Shown here piece after piece: positions 1 through 7,053 of a DNA stretch of 8,288 nucleotides. Made by a program: the position numbers and the translations under genes. The stretch comes from Desulfobacteraceae bacterium (lineage in GTDB: Bacteria > Desulfobacterota > Desulfobacteria > Desulfobacterales > Desulfosalsimonadaceae). Every line of letters begins with the position of its first letter. Positions within the stretch are counted from its first letter, which is position 1. The notes below the pieces were generated by a model. That model ran no database searches. It saw only the letters and a program-made list of their open reading frames with translations, and was not told the DNA's origin. The DNA lies in the NCBI GenBank assembly GCA_027353395.1, contig DAIEHU010000102.1:1-8288 (forward strand), given 5' to 3'.

Positions 1-104
1 TATTCCGCTCGGCCTGTCAATGAGAGATTGGAATTGGTCATCATCTTATCATCGGCCACGTCTTCAGTTAAGCGATGCAATTTATCGCGGTATCCAGGGT
101 GGCC
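1..104. other. Unassigned left edge beyond the sulfatase breakpoint
   Basis: No recognisable gene. On the minus strand one frame stays open from about 118 to the window edge, with in-frame tandem ATG codons near 37-42 and the translation TEDVADDKMMTNSNLSLTG in its last part, but I do not recognise it. Two plus-strand frames are open across the same bases. The stretch could be the edge of a neighbouring gene or of an insertion element, and the window is too short to decide. Confidence 0.3.
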
Positions 105-334
105 CAATTGGCCACATAATGGGGACGGTCATAATCTTTTTGTTCAATGACGCGATGAAAGCCATTGCAAAGAAAAAAGATTTTCATGTTGTCGAAATGA
201 CCTTCTCCGCCATAAATAAACTCGCAGGAATATCCCTTCCGGCGCAGCAAATCCGCCGAGATGAAAAATCCGTGCTGGGACTTGCCGGGGTTGACCACCG
301 GCAGGGCGGGGCTTGGCAGCGTGAGAAGCTCCAA
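68..334 (-). pseudogene. Fragment of an LtaS-like sulfatase / phosphoglycerol transferase family gene
   Basis: An 88-codon frame carries a recognisable internal piece of the LtaS-like branch of the alkaline phosphatase/sulfatase superfamily. Its central segment FIYGGEGHFDNMKIFF (39-54), then NGF (57-59) and IEQKDY (63-68), follows the family pattern FxYGGxxxFDNMxxFFxxNGF-x-VI[DE]xxD. The upstream KSQHGFFISADLLRRKGY (18-35) matches the part that precedes it. Both ends are missing. A TGA lies directly before the first codon (TTG at 334), so there is no N-terminal membrane domain. Similarity stops near residue 77 (position 104), where the family normally continues with WGVxDEDLF. Only about 70 residues of a protein that is usually about 600 long remain. 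It is a decayed remnant rather than a working gene. The family call rests on memory of the motif and no search was run. Confidence 0.6.
99..115. repeat. 17-nt near-palindrome GTGGCC-N5-GGCCAC
   Basis: A perfect 6-bp inverted repeat with a 5-nt centre (CAATT) lies exactly where the similarity of the sulfatase remnant ends (about position 104). It could be part of a mobile element end or an operator-like site, or it may be chance. No transposase is visible inside the window to settle this. Confidence 0.35.
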
Positions 335-342
335 TCAAATGG

Positions 343-2043
343 TTAATATGCCACGAAAACAAACTGGCCATTGCTGTCTATAAAAACCGGCGCTGGCAGA
401 TCCGCCTTCCATTTCTGATAATTGTTCTTTCTCGCCACCAGAACCAGGTTCCGGCGGTTTTCATTAATCACGCCCTTTAGCTTTTCGACAGTGAGCAGCC
501 GGAAGGCCGCGTCCGGCTGCAGGACACCATAGGTTAATTCCCCGGTATTGCCCAGCAGATAGACATCCTGCCGCTTGTAATACCAGCAAACAGCCTGTAC
601 CGGACTATAATCCGAGACGATAACCGTTCCGGGGAGAACCCGGCCGGCGTGTTCCATCAAAAACGCTCCAGGCGTTTTTTTATCCAGAATGGCGTCCGGA
701 TATAAGAAATGCGCGACGAACATGAGCAGAACGGGCGAAAGCCCGTAAATCACGATTTTTTTCCGGCCGTCATGGATTTTTATCACAGCGGGCATCCATG
801 CAATACAGACGATCAACCCCAAAACAGCCACCCAGTATTTCCATTCCAGGATAAACGGTTTAAAGTGGAAAACATCCGTCATCTGCATGATTGTCAACAC
901 GAGAACCAGGCCTGCAAAAAAACAGGCGGCCACAGCCGCTCCTGCGGAAACGTAGTCGATGCTTTTGACTTGGGCGCCGGCTTTGTTCTTGCTGCTGATA
1001 TAACTCAATAAACCCATGGCGGACAACAGGGCGAAAGGGATAAGGCATGGCAGAATATAGGTGATAATCTTTCCTTTCGCCACGGAAAAGAATAAAAAGG
1101 GAAACACCAGCCAGCAAACCGCATACCGGATGAGCGGCGTGTCAAACGGCGCATGGGACGTCTTTTTCCGGAGCCCGCTGACGGCGGCCGGCAGCAGAAA
1201 CGTCCAAGGCATGACGGTTATGGGAAACCACAGAAGATAATAATAGAAAGGCGCCTTGTGCTGTGCGTCATCCGCCGCAAAACGCCGGATATGTTCTTCC
1301 CAGAAAAAATAATGCCAGAAATCCGGCTCTCTTAAATGAATCCAAACCGCCCAGGGCAAAATCACCATCACGGCGGCCGCCAGGGAGATCCAGGGAGATG
1401 AAAAAAATTCGTTCCATCGTTTCTCCCATACCAAAAACGGGGCAATGGCGGTCACCGGTATGACAAACGCCAGAAACCCCTTGGTCAAAAATGCGAACCC
1501 GATCAGAATTCCAAAATACGAGAGCAGTACGTTTCTGCGCCCCGTCCCTCCATGTTCTGATAACGCATAATAATAACAAATCATTGCGGCGGAGATAAAA
1601 AAGGAAAACATACTGTCTAAAGCGCTGTAGACGCCGACTGCAAACACTTCAAAACAGGTGAGAAAAATCAGGGCCGCGGCTCCGCCGGCAAAATAGCCGT
1701 CATTCCCGAATTCGCCGTCAATGGTTTTGGCGGAAAACCGCCGAACCAGAAAAAAAAGCATCAATGCGGACAAAGCGGCGGCCAAAGCGGATGGAAATCT
1801 TACGGCGAATTCATTTTCACCAAAAACCAGAATGGATGCGGCATTCAACCAGTGGCCCATCACGGGTTTTTCAAAATATCGCAGCCCGTTCAGATGAGGG
1901 ACCACGAAGTCCCCGTCCGCCACCATCTCACGAGCGATTTCCGCATACCGGGGTTCATCCGGATAGACCAGGGGCCGCACGCCGAGCGGCAGGATATATA
2001 AACCCAAAAATATCAAAATCAATAAAAAACCAACCGGTTTCAT
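343..2043 (-). CDS. arnT: Lipid A 4-amino-4-deoxy-L-arabinose transferase ArnT
   Basis: Polytopic inner-membrane GT-C glycosyltransferase (GT83) that moves Ara4N from undecaprenyl phosphate to lipid A phosphate on the periplasmic side. The 566 residues compare with about 550 in E. coli. After a first membrane segment (5-22) the periplasmic-loop block PDEPRYAEIAREM (28-40) holds the candidate catalytic D29, followed by PHLNGLRYFEKPVMGHWLN (49-67). Further family blocks are LTKGFLAF (186-193), REPDFWHYFFWEEHIRRFA and DDAQHKAPFYYY, and FFSVAKGKIITYILPC. Many hydrophobic helices lie between them, and the soluble C-terminal part contains TGELTYGV and PDAAF, comparable to TGELKYGLNYPDA in E. coli. 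The ATG at 2043 is chosen because GGAAGGC lies 7 nt upstream; a TTG at 2064 is in frame but less likely. No terminator hairpin is evident after the stop. The gene runs almost directly into a decayed sulfatase fragment. Confidence 0.95.
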   Translation of the reverse strand: MKPVGFLLILIFLGLYILPLGVRPLVYPDEPRYAEIAREMVADGDFVVPHLNGLRYFEKPVMGHWLNAASILVFGENEFAVRFPSALAAALSALMLFFLVRRFSAKTIDGEFGNDGYFAGGAAALIFLTCFEVFAVGVYSALDSMFSFFISAAMICYYYALSEHGGTGRRNVLLSYFGILIGFAFLTKGFLAFVIPVTAIAPFLVWEKRWNEFFSSPWISLAAAVMVILPWAVWIHLREPDFWHYFFWEEHIRRFAADDAQHKAPFYYYLLWFPITVMPWTFLLPAAVSGLRKKTSHAPFDTPLIRYAVCWLVFPFLFFSVAKGKIITYILPCLIPFALLSAMGLLSYISSKNKAGAQVKSIDYVSAGAAVAACFFAGLVLVLTIMQMTDVFHFKPFILEWKYWVAVLGLIVCIAWMPAVIKIHDGRKKIVIYGLSPVLLMFVAHFLYPDAILDKKTPGAFLMEHAGRVLPGTVIVSDYSPVQAVCWYYKRQDVYLLGNTGELTYGVLQPDAAFRLLTVEKLKGVINENRRNLVLVARKNNYQKWKADLPAPVFIDSNGQFVFVAY

Positions 2044-2050
2044 ATCTATA

Positions 2051-2057
2051 GCCTTCC
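2051..2057 (-). promoter_or_regulatory. Ribosome binding site of arnT
   Basis: GGAAGGC on the minus strand lies 7 nt before the ATG at 2043, supporting that start over the in-frame TTG at 2064. The 51-nt gap between the acyltransferase gene and arnT also contains one TTGACA hexamer (2079-2084, minus strand), but no -10 hexamer at proper spacing was found. Confidence 0.6.
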
Positions 2058-2094
2058 AGGTCAATATGTTGGATGCGTTGTCAACCGGGAATAT

Positions 2095-3024
2095 TCAGAT
2101 GGATTGCCTGGCGACCGGTTCATTCATGTCTTTCGTCTGCCGCTTCCATCGCCGGTGAATCCAGACCCACTGTTCAGGATGCTTTCGAATCACCTGCTCA
2201 ACCATATCCGAACATTTCTGGATGTCCGCAATAAGGTCCGCCTCCGGATCGCCGGAATCCGAAACTTTCATGGGCGGCAGAAATTCAATATGATAGGATA
2301 AATCTTTCTCCAGATGCATAAACGCGAATACAATCGGGATATTAAACCGCCTGGCAAGCAGCACTGGTCCCACCGGCGTATAGGCTTTTTTTCCAAAGAA
2401 ATCCACATACACGCCTTTCACCCGGGTATCCTGATCGATAAGCATCCCCAGAGGGCAGCCCTGTTTCAGCGCTCGAAGAATTTCCCGGGTTTCGATTCCC
2501 CTGGCGATATTGATATATCCAGCCTGATTCCGGATTTGCAAAATCAGATCATTCAACCGGGGATTGGTCAAGGGCTTTCCCACGACCCGAAGAGGGTAGC
2601 CTTTCCATGTCAGCCACGCGCCCAGCAGCTCCCAGTTGCCGAAATGCGCGGTTAAAAGGATCATCCCATTCCCTTCTCCAAAGGCTTCTTCAAAATAATG
2701 CAAATTTTCGGCTTTTATATACCGGTCCATGCCCTGCCGGATAAATATGGGTATCCGGACGGCGTCCACACCCGCTGCCGCCAGATGACGGAATACATTT
2801 CGGGAGATGCGCCTGATTTCCCGGCCGGATTTTTCATCGCCAAAGGCCAGGGTCAGATGACGGATGGTATTGTTTCGATGTTTTCCCGACGCCCAGTAAA
2901 AAAACATCGCCAGGCATCGCGCAACAGAAATGCCGGTCCGCCGGGGCAAAATCCGGAATATCCCTACCAAAAAAAGCACCGCATAATATTGCATCGCATT
3001 TTTATACGATTTTTTGATACTCAT
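2095..3024 (-). CDS. Lipid A biosynthesis acyltransferase, LpxL/HtrB/LpxM family
   Basis: Inner-membrane acyltransferase of the LpxL/LpxM (HtrB/MsbB) family, expected to add a secondary acyl chain to lipid A from acyl-ACP. The protein has 309 residues (family about 290-325). An N-terminal hydrophobic stretch (about 13-45) is followed by the catalytic H-x4-E motif HFGNWE (H127, E132), the DQDT segment (197-200), VDFFGKKAYTPVGPVLLARR (207-226), and the C-terminal EQWVWIHRRWK (284-294), which corresponds to EQYxWxHRRFK in LpxL. The ATG at 3024 is chosen because GAGGGAG precedes it closely; the frame stays open to 3099, but that would run through the hairpin and into arnD. The gene lies between arnD and arnT on the same strand, so its product probably acts on the same lipid A pool. 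The sequence alone does not tell which position or chain length it acylates, so no symbol is given. Confidence 0.9.
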   Translation of the reverse strand: MSIKKSYKNAMQYYAVLFLVGIFRILPRRTGISVARCLAMFFYWASGKHRNNTIRHLTLAFGDEKSGREIRRISRNVFRHLAAAGVDAVRIPIFIRQGMDRYIKAENLHYFEEAFGEGNGMILLTAHFGNWELLGAWLTWKGYPLRVVGKPLTNPRLNDLILQIRNQAGYINIARGIETREILRALKQGCPLGMLIDQDTRVKGVYVDFFGKKAYTPVGPVLLARRFNIPIVFAFMHLEKDLSYHIEFLPPMKVSDSGDPEADLIADIQKCSDMVEQVIRKHPEQWVWIHRRWKRQTKDMNEPVARQSI

Positions 3025-3027
3025 GAA

Positions 3028-3034
3028 CTCCCTC
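3028..3034 (-). promoter_or_regulatory. Ribosome binding site of the acyltransferase gene
   Basis: The minus strand reads GAGGGAG and is followed by TTC and the ATG at 3024. It sits just after the T-run of the upstream hairpin. It identifies ATG 3024 as the start rather than the longer open frame beginning at 3099. Confidence 0.65.
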
Positions 3035-3041
3035 AACAAAA

Positions 3042-3078
3042 ATGGCGAATGATGACCGCAACATTCATCATTCGCCAT
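3042..3078 (-). terminator. Perfect 14-bp hairpin with T-run after arnD (intrinsic terminator or attenuator)
   Basis: The arm ATGGCGAATGATGA (3042-3055) pairs with all 14 bases of TCATCATTCGCCAT (3065-3078) around a 9-nt loop. On the transcribed strand the stem is followed by TTTTTG (five T at 3042-3038, the first being the last stem base). It lies between the arnD stop and the ribosome binding site of the acyltransferase gene, so it could end or weaken transcription into the last two genes, or protect the arnBCAD mRNA 3' end. The stem is only about 43% G+C and the T-run is short, so termination would probably be partial. Read on the plus strand it has no adjacent T-run. An intergenic repeat of the REP type is the alternative. 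Confidence 0.7.
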
Positions 3079-3088
3079 GCATCCATTT

Positions 3089-4012
3089 TTATTCCCCAAC
3101 CGCGGCCCAGCCTTCCCTGCCCTCTATTTTCCCCGCCGTCACAACGCCCGGTGGAATGGAGCCGGAATCTTTCAGAATTTGCCCCAGCGGTCCTAAAACA
3201 ACCCCCCTGGAACGCGCCATCCGGATGAAATCCTCAAACAACGGGCGCAAACTCATGCCCTCTGCTTCGGCATGAATGGTCAACACATTCAGTTTTCCGG
3301 GAACCAGCCGCGACAGGATAAACGCATTATAATTACCGTGATTCACGCCCGGTTTTCCAATGACTTCGTCATAGGTGGGCAGCGTGGCGGGAATTTGGGG
3401 CTGAGACAGGGGGTTGCCCGCGACGACCGGATAAAACACCCGCGTGCCCCTGCAGTCGCTGTTGTATTGGAACGGAAACGCCGTCTTGCACAGCAGAGCG
3501 GCATCATTGATTTTCCATGCAGGGGCTGCCGAACAGACCGGGGGCGTCCCCAGTATCCGGGTCAGGAAATCAAATCCGCGCCGGATATGGGAATCGATGG
3601 TTTTGGCGTCCATACGGTCAAGGCGGGCCTGCCACCCGTGATGGTCCCATGCATGAAGACCGATTTCATGGCCGTCTTCCGCCGCCGCCTGTATAATGGA
3701 AGATGTTCTTTCGCCGATATTGGGGCCCGGCCACGCTGTCCCCCGAAGCAGAATGTCCCAGCCATAGAGACTCGCCGCGTTGGTGCGCAGCATCTTTTTC
3801 AAAAAACCCGGACGCATCAGCCGCCAGAGATGACGCCCCATATTATCCGGCCCCACGGAGAAGAATATGGAGGCCCGGATGCCGTAGTTTTTAAGGACGG
3901 CAAGCAGACGGGGCACCCCGCGGCGTGCGCCCGTCAATGTGTCCACATCAATTCGAAGGCCTAAAAACAACTCTTCACCAATGCCGCAACCTGCTTTACA
4001 AACGGCATCCAT
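3089..4012 (-). CDS. arnD: 4-deoxy-4-formamido-L-arabinose-phosphoundecaprenol deformylase ArnD
   Basis: NodB-type polysaccharide deacetylase family metalloenzyme that removes the formyl group from undecaprenyl-phosphate-4-formamido-arabinose, making the product transport-ready. With 307 residues from the ATG at 4012 it is slightly longer than E. coli ArnD (296). Diagnostic blocks: GLRIDVDT with the motif-1 aspartates D22 and D24, FFSVGPDNMGRHLWRL (50-65), NAASLYGWDILL (78-89), GLHAWDHH with the metal-binding pair H120 and H124, YNSDCRG (183-189), LPTYDEVIG (211-219), TIHAEAEG (245-252) and EGREGW (297-302). The start is uncertain. The ATG at 4012 overlaps arnA by 17 nt; a GTG at 4024 would overlap by 29 nt; a TTG at 3970 would begin almost at GLRIDVD, as in the enterobacterial protein. 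None has a strong Shine-Dalgarno. Translational coupling to arnA is likely. A hairpin follows 10 nt after the stop. Confidence 0.95.
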   Translation of the reverse strand: MDAVCKAGCGIGEELFLGLRIDVDTLTGARRGVPRLLAVLKNYGIRASIFFSVGPDNMGRHLWRLMRPGFLKKMLRTNAASLYGWDILLRGTAWPGPNIGERTSSIIQAAAEDGHEIGLHAWDHHGWQARLDRMDAKTIDSHIRRGFDFLTRILGTPPVCSAAPAWKINDAALLCKTAFPFQYNSDCRGTRVFYPVVAGNPLSQPQIPATLPTYDEVIGKPGVNHGNYNAFILSRLVPGKLNVLTIHAEAEGMSLRPLFEDFIRMARSRGVVLGPLGQILKDSGSIPPGVVTAGKIEGREGWAAVGE

Positions 4013-6038
4013 CGGCCTGATCACTTTCTATCTGCTCATTTCTAAGAAAAAAATCCAGGGTTTCGATGACGGACCGCTCCAGTTCAACCACCGGACGCCA
4101 CTTCAGAAGCTTCCAGGCGTTTTTGATGGACGGTTTCCGATGCGCGACATCCTGATATCCTTCCCCATAAAAAGTCCCGCTTTCCACTTCCTGCAATCCC
4201 GCAAAAGGCGGGAATTGGGACCGGAGCGGATGACGATTGAAATTTTCCACCAGCATTTCGGCCAATTCCTTAATACTGGCTTCATTGTCCGGGTTGCCGA
4301 TATTGATAATACGCCCGTCGCAGACATTATTCCTGTTTTCGATAATCCGGTACAGGCATTCGACGCCATCGGATATATCCGTAAAACACCGCTTCTGCCT
4401 CCCGCCGTCCACCAGTTGAATGGGACTGCCTTCCACCAGGTTCAGAATCAACTGGGTAATGGCCCTGGAGCTGCCAATCCGGGCTGAAGAAAGGCTGTCC
4501 AGCCTAGGCCCGATCCAGTTGAATGGCCGGAAAAGCGTGAATCGAAGTCCTTCCATGCGGCCATACGCCCAGATGACGCGGTCCAGCAACTGTTTACTGC
4601 ACGAATAAATCCAGCGCTGCTTGCTGATGGGCCCAAGGATCAGCCGGGATGTTTCTTCATTAAACTCCGTATCATCACTCATGCCGTAAACTTCCGAGGT
4701 GGACGGAAACAGCAGCCGTTTATGGTATTTCACGCAATAGCGGACCACACGCAGATTTTCTTCAAAATCCAGCTCGAACACTTTAATGGGATTACGGGTA
4801 TATTCCGCTGGCGTGGCGATGGCCACCAGCGGGAGAATCACATCACATATCTTGATATGGTACTCGATCCATTCGCGATGAATGGAAATGTCCCCCTCAT
4901 GGAAGTAAAAATCCGGCCTGCCGATGAGCCGCTGAATGCCGTCGGAATTGAGATCCATGCCATGCACCTCATACTTTCCGCTCTCAAGCAGCCGTTCACT
5001 CAGCGCGTTCCCGATAAACCCGCCAACCCCCAGAATCAGCACTTTTGGCTTTTTCATCCGCACGGCGCAGGTTCTGGGGTCTGATCCGAAACGCATTCCC
5101 GGCAAAAGCGATGTCGATTCGGCAAGCTGATTGCCGTTCATCTCGATATCCCCTTCCCTCTGGCCGAAATCCACCCGGACAGCCCCTTTCCCGCACTGAA
5201 TGCACAGCGGACTGGTGGAAATAATGGTTCCGGGCAGGGGAGCAATTTCCGCAGATCGTGAAGATTTCTCGCCCTCCCCATTTTCCGCTTCCGGAACAAT
5301 CGTGAGTTTCCAGAAAAAATATTTTTTGGCGCCAATAAAAGAAAATGCGCCAGGATAGGGTTTTGTCACGGCCCGGACCAGATTCCGGACATTTCCCGCG
5401 GCGGCGCGCCAGTTGATTTCGCCATCCTCGGGATTCCGGCCCCCATAATAGGATGCGGCCATTTTGTCCTGGGGCGCTTTCGGAATCACACCCTTTTGGA
5501 TCTCTGGCAAAACCGCATCCAGCATTTCGGAGGCGGCGAGGCATAACTTGTTCATCAATGTCTGGGCCGTATCATCATTTGCGATGGATACTTTCTTCTG
5601 GCTGACGATATCGCCGTCATCCGGGCGAGGGGTCATTTCATGAAGCGTAACGCCGGTTTCCGTTTCCCCATTGATAATGGCCCAATTCACCGGACACCGG
5701 CCCCGGTATTCCGGCAGAAGCGAGCCGTGGAGGTTGAAGCATCCCAGCCGGGGAATGGAAAGAATGTCAGACGCCACCATTTGCCGGTAATAAAAAGAGA
5801 ATATAATATCCGGAGACTGTTCTTTGATGCGGTTCACCCACAGGGGATGATTGATATCTTCCGGCGCAAAAACCGGAATATCGGCGGTTGCCGCGAATTC
5901 CGCCACTGAGCCGAACCAGCGGTTTTCAGCCGGATCATCCTTATGTGTGTAGATGGCGGTAATTTCATACCCTTGCCGAAGCAGGGCCTTAATCCCCGCG
6001 ATCCCCATGTCGTGATACGCCAATACAATTGTTTTCAT
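3996..6038 (-). CDS. arnA: Bifunctional UDP-glucuronate decarboxylase / UDP-Ara4N formyltransferase ArnA
   Basis: Two-domain cytoplasmic enzyme of 680 residues (E. coli ArnA 660). The C-terminal domain oxidises and decarboxylates UDP-glucuronate with NAD+; the N-terminal domain formylates UDP-Ara4N with 10-formyl-THF. The formyltransferase domain (about 1-305) shows FNLHGSLLPEYRG with N102 and H104, and D140 in RPDDGD, the same positions as the E. coli catalytic triad. The short-chain dehydrogenase domain starts near 330: GVGGFIG (GxxGxxG, G337/G340/G343), STSEVYG with S448 and E449, YSCSK with Y478 and K482, and HRKPSI with R634, equivalent to E. coli R619. The constant offset of 15 in the second domain places an extra stretch of about 15 residues in the linker (roughly 250-330), which is rich in E, G and S. 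The ATG at 6038 has AAGGA 7 nt upstream and lies 16 nt after arnC. The 3' end overlaps the likely arnD start. Confidence 0.97.
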   Translation of the reverse strand: MKTIVLAYHDMGIAGIKALLRQGYEITAIYTHKDDPAENRWFGSVAEFAATADIPVFAPEDINHPLWVNRIKEQSPDIIFSFYYRQMVASDILSIPRLGCFNLHGSLLPEYRGRCPVNWAIINGETETGVTLHEMTPRPDDGDIVSQKKVSIANDDTAQTLMNKLCLAASEMLDAVLPEIQKGVIPKAPQDKMAASYYGGRNPEDGEINWRAAAGNVRNLVRAVTKPYPGAFSFIGAKKYFFWKLTIVPEAENGEGEKSSRSAEIAPLPGTIISTSPLCIQCGKGAVRVDFGQREGDIEMNGNQLAESTSLLPGMRFGSDPRTCAVRMKKPKVLILGVGGFIGNALSERLLESGKYEVHGMDLNSDGIQRLIGRPDFYFHEGDISIHREWIEYHIKICDVILPLVAIATPAEYTRNPIKVFELDFEENLRVVRYCVKYHKRLLFPSTSEVYGMSDDTEFNEETSRLILGPISKQRWIYSCSKQLLDRVIWAYGRMEGLRFTLFRPFNWIGPRLDSLSSARIGSSRAITQLILNLVEGSPIQLVDGGRQKRCFTDISDGVECLYRIIENRNNVCDGRIINIGNPDNEASIKELAEMLVENFNRHPLRSQFPPFAGLQEVESGTFYGEGYQDVAHRKPSIKNAWKLLKWRPVVELERSVIETLDFFLRNEQIESDQADGCRL

Positions 6039-6054
6039 TGTGATTTCCTTATAA

Positions 6055-7053
6055 TTATGAATTCTGACCCGGTTTTTTCAAATCCCCCACCAGCCGCCGG
6101 ATAAAAAAACGGGGCCGGGCACGGACATCGTGATAAATTCTGCCCAGGTATTCTCCCAGAAGCCCCATGCCGATAAACTGAACCCCCACAAAAACAAACA
6201 ACATGGCGAAAAGGGTGAAAACCCCCTGCGCGGCCCATTCCGGCCCGTGAATGATCCGCATAATACCCAGAAAAAGGCCAAAGCCTACGCCGAAGGCGGC
6301 GATCAGCACACCGATAATGGTAAGAAGGCGCAAGGGGAGCGTCGACATGCTGGTTAAAAGATCAAACTGAAGGTTCACCAGCTTCCATAAATTGTATTTG
6401 GAATCGCCGTGGCCTCGCCCGGCATGGTTCACCTCGATTTCCGTCGCCGACCCGGCGAAACTGTTGGCCAGAACGGGAATAAACGTGCTGCGCTCCGTGC
6501 ACTGGATCATGGCGTCCACGATATGCCGCCGGTAAGCGCGCAACATGCATCCGTAATCGGTCATCATCACGCCCGTATAATGACGGGCCACCTTATTGGT
6601 GACAAGGGATGCAATTTTTCTGAAAAATGAGTCCTGGCGGTTTTTTCGCACGCTTCCCACCACATCATATCCCTTTTCCATGCATTCGACCAAGCGGGGA
6701 ATCTCTTCCGGGGGATTCTGCAAATCCGCATCCAGGGTCACGATGATCTCTCCCCGGCACAGTTCAAAACCTGCCATAATGGCATTATGCTGGCCATAAT
6801 TCCGGTTGAGAATAACGCCGGAAACCGCATCCGGATATTGTTCACAGGCGCCTGCGATTTTCTGTTCCGATCCATCCGAGCTGCCGTCATTGACCAGAAT
6901 GATCTCAAAAGACCGGCCCATGCTTAGGCCAACCTTCATACACCGGTCAACCAGTTCATCCAGATTCGGCTCCTCATTATACACCGGAATCACGATGCTG
7001 ATATTCCGCTGGCGGGAAACGACTCCGTCAGCGCCTTGTTTTTCCTCACTCAT
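6055..7053 (-). CDS. arnC: Undecaprenyl-phosphate 4-deoxy-4-formamido-L-arabinose transferase ArnC
   Basis: Family 2 glycosyltransferase that moves 4-formamido-L-arabinose from its UDP carrier to undecaprenyl phosphate at the cytoplasmic face of the inner membrane. It has 332 residues, against about 322 for E. coli ArnC. The GT-A domain shows SIVIPVYNEEPNLDEL (19-34), VNDGSSDGS (54-62), NRNYGQHNA (83-91), and the nucleotide/metal-binding DAD at 108-110 followed by LQNPPEEIP. Two C-terminal membrane segments follow, at about 240-264 and 276-298, then GLLGEYLGRIYHDVRARP (298-315), typical of polyprenyl-phosphate glycosyltransferases. DPM/GtrB-type enzymes share this layout, but the position between arnB and arnA settles the assignment. 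The ATG overlaps the arnB TGA by ATGA, and a strong AAGGAGG lies inside the arnB 3' end at 7064-7070, so the two are very likely translated from one mRNA. The first 17 residues are polar and poorly conserved. Confidence 0.95.
   Translation of the reverse strand: MSEEKQGADGVVSRQRNISIVIPVYNEEPNLDELVDRCMKVGLSMGRSFEIILVNDGSSDGSEQKIAGACEQYPDAVSGVILNRNYGQHNAIMAGFELCRGEIIVTLDADLQNPPEEIPRLVECMEKGYDVVGSVRKNRQDSFFRKIASLVTNKVARHYTGVMMTDYGCMLRAYRRHIVDAMIQCTERSTFIPVLANSFAGSATEIEVNHAGRGHGDSKYNLWKLVNLQFDLLTSMSTLPLRLLTIIGVLIAAFGVGFGLFLGIMRIIHGPEWAAQGVFTLFAMLFVFVGVQFIGMGLLGEYLGRIYHDVRARPRFFIRRLVGDLKKPGQNS

Noticed and set aside
20..346. Plus-strand 108-codon frame at the left edge
   Set aside because: It is antisense to the sulfatase remnant for most of its length and shows no known family motif.
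2060..2084. Internal promoter for arnT (TTGACA at 2079-2084, minus strand)
   Set aside because: No -10 hexamer is found 16-18 nt downstream, so this is probably chance in a short AT-rich gap.
3025..3099. In-frame N-terminal extension of the acyltransferase up to 3099
   Set aside because: It would translate through the 14-bp hairpin and overlap the end of arnD, while ATG 3024 has a good GAGGGAG ribosome binding site and yields the usual family length.
2698..3964. Long plus-strand open frames opposite arnD and the acyltransferase (2698-3228 and 3272-3964)
   Set aside because: They lie opposite strongly conserved genes, have compositions typical of antisense frames (many R, P, H, G), and show no recognisable domains or ribosome binding sites.
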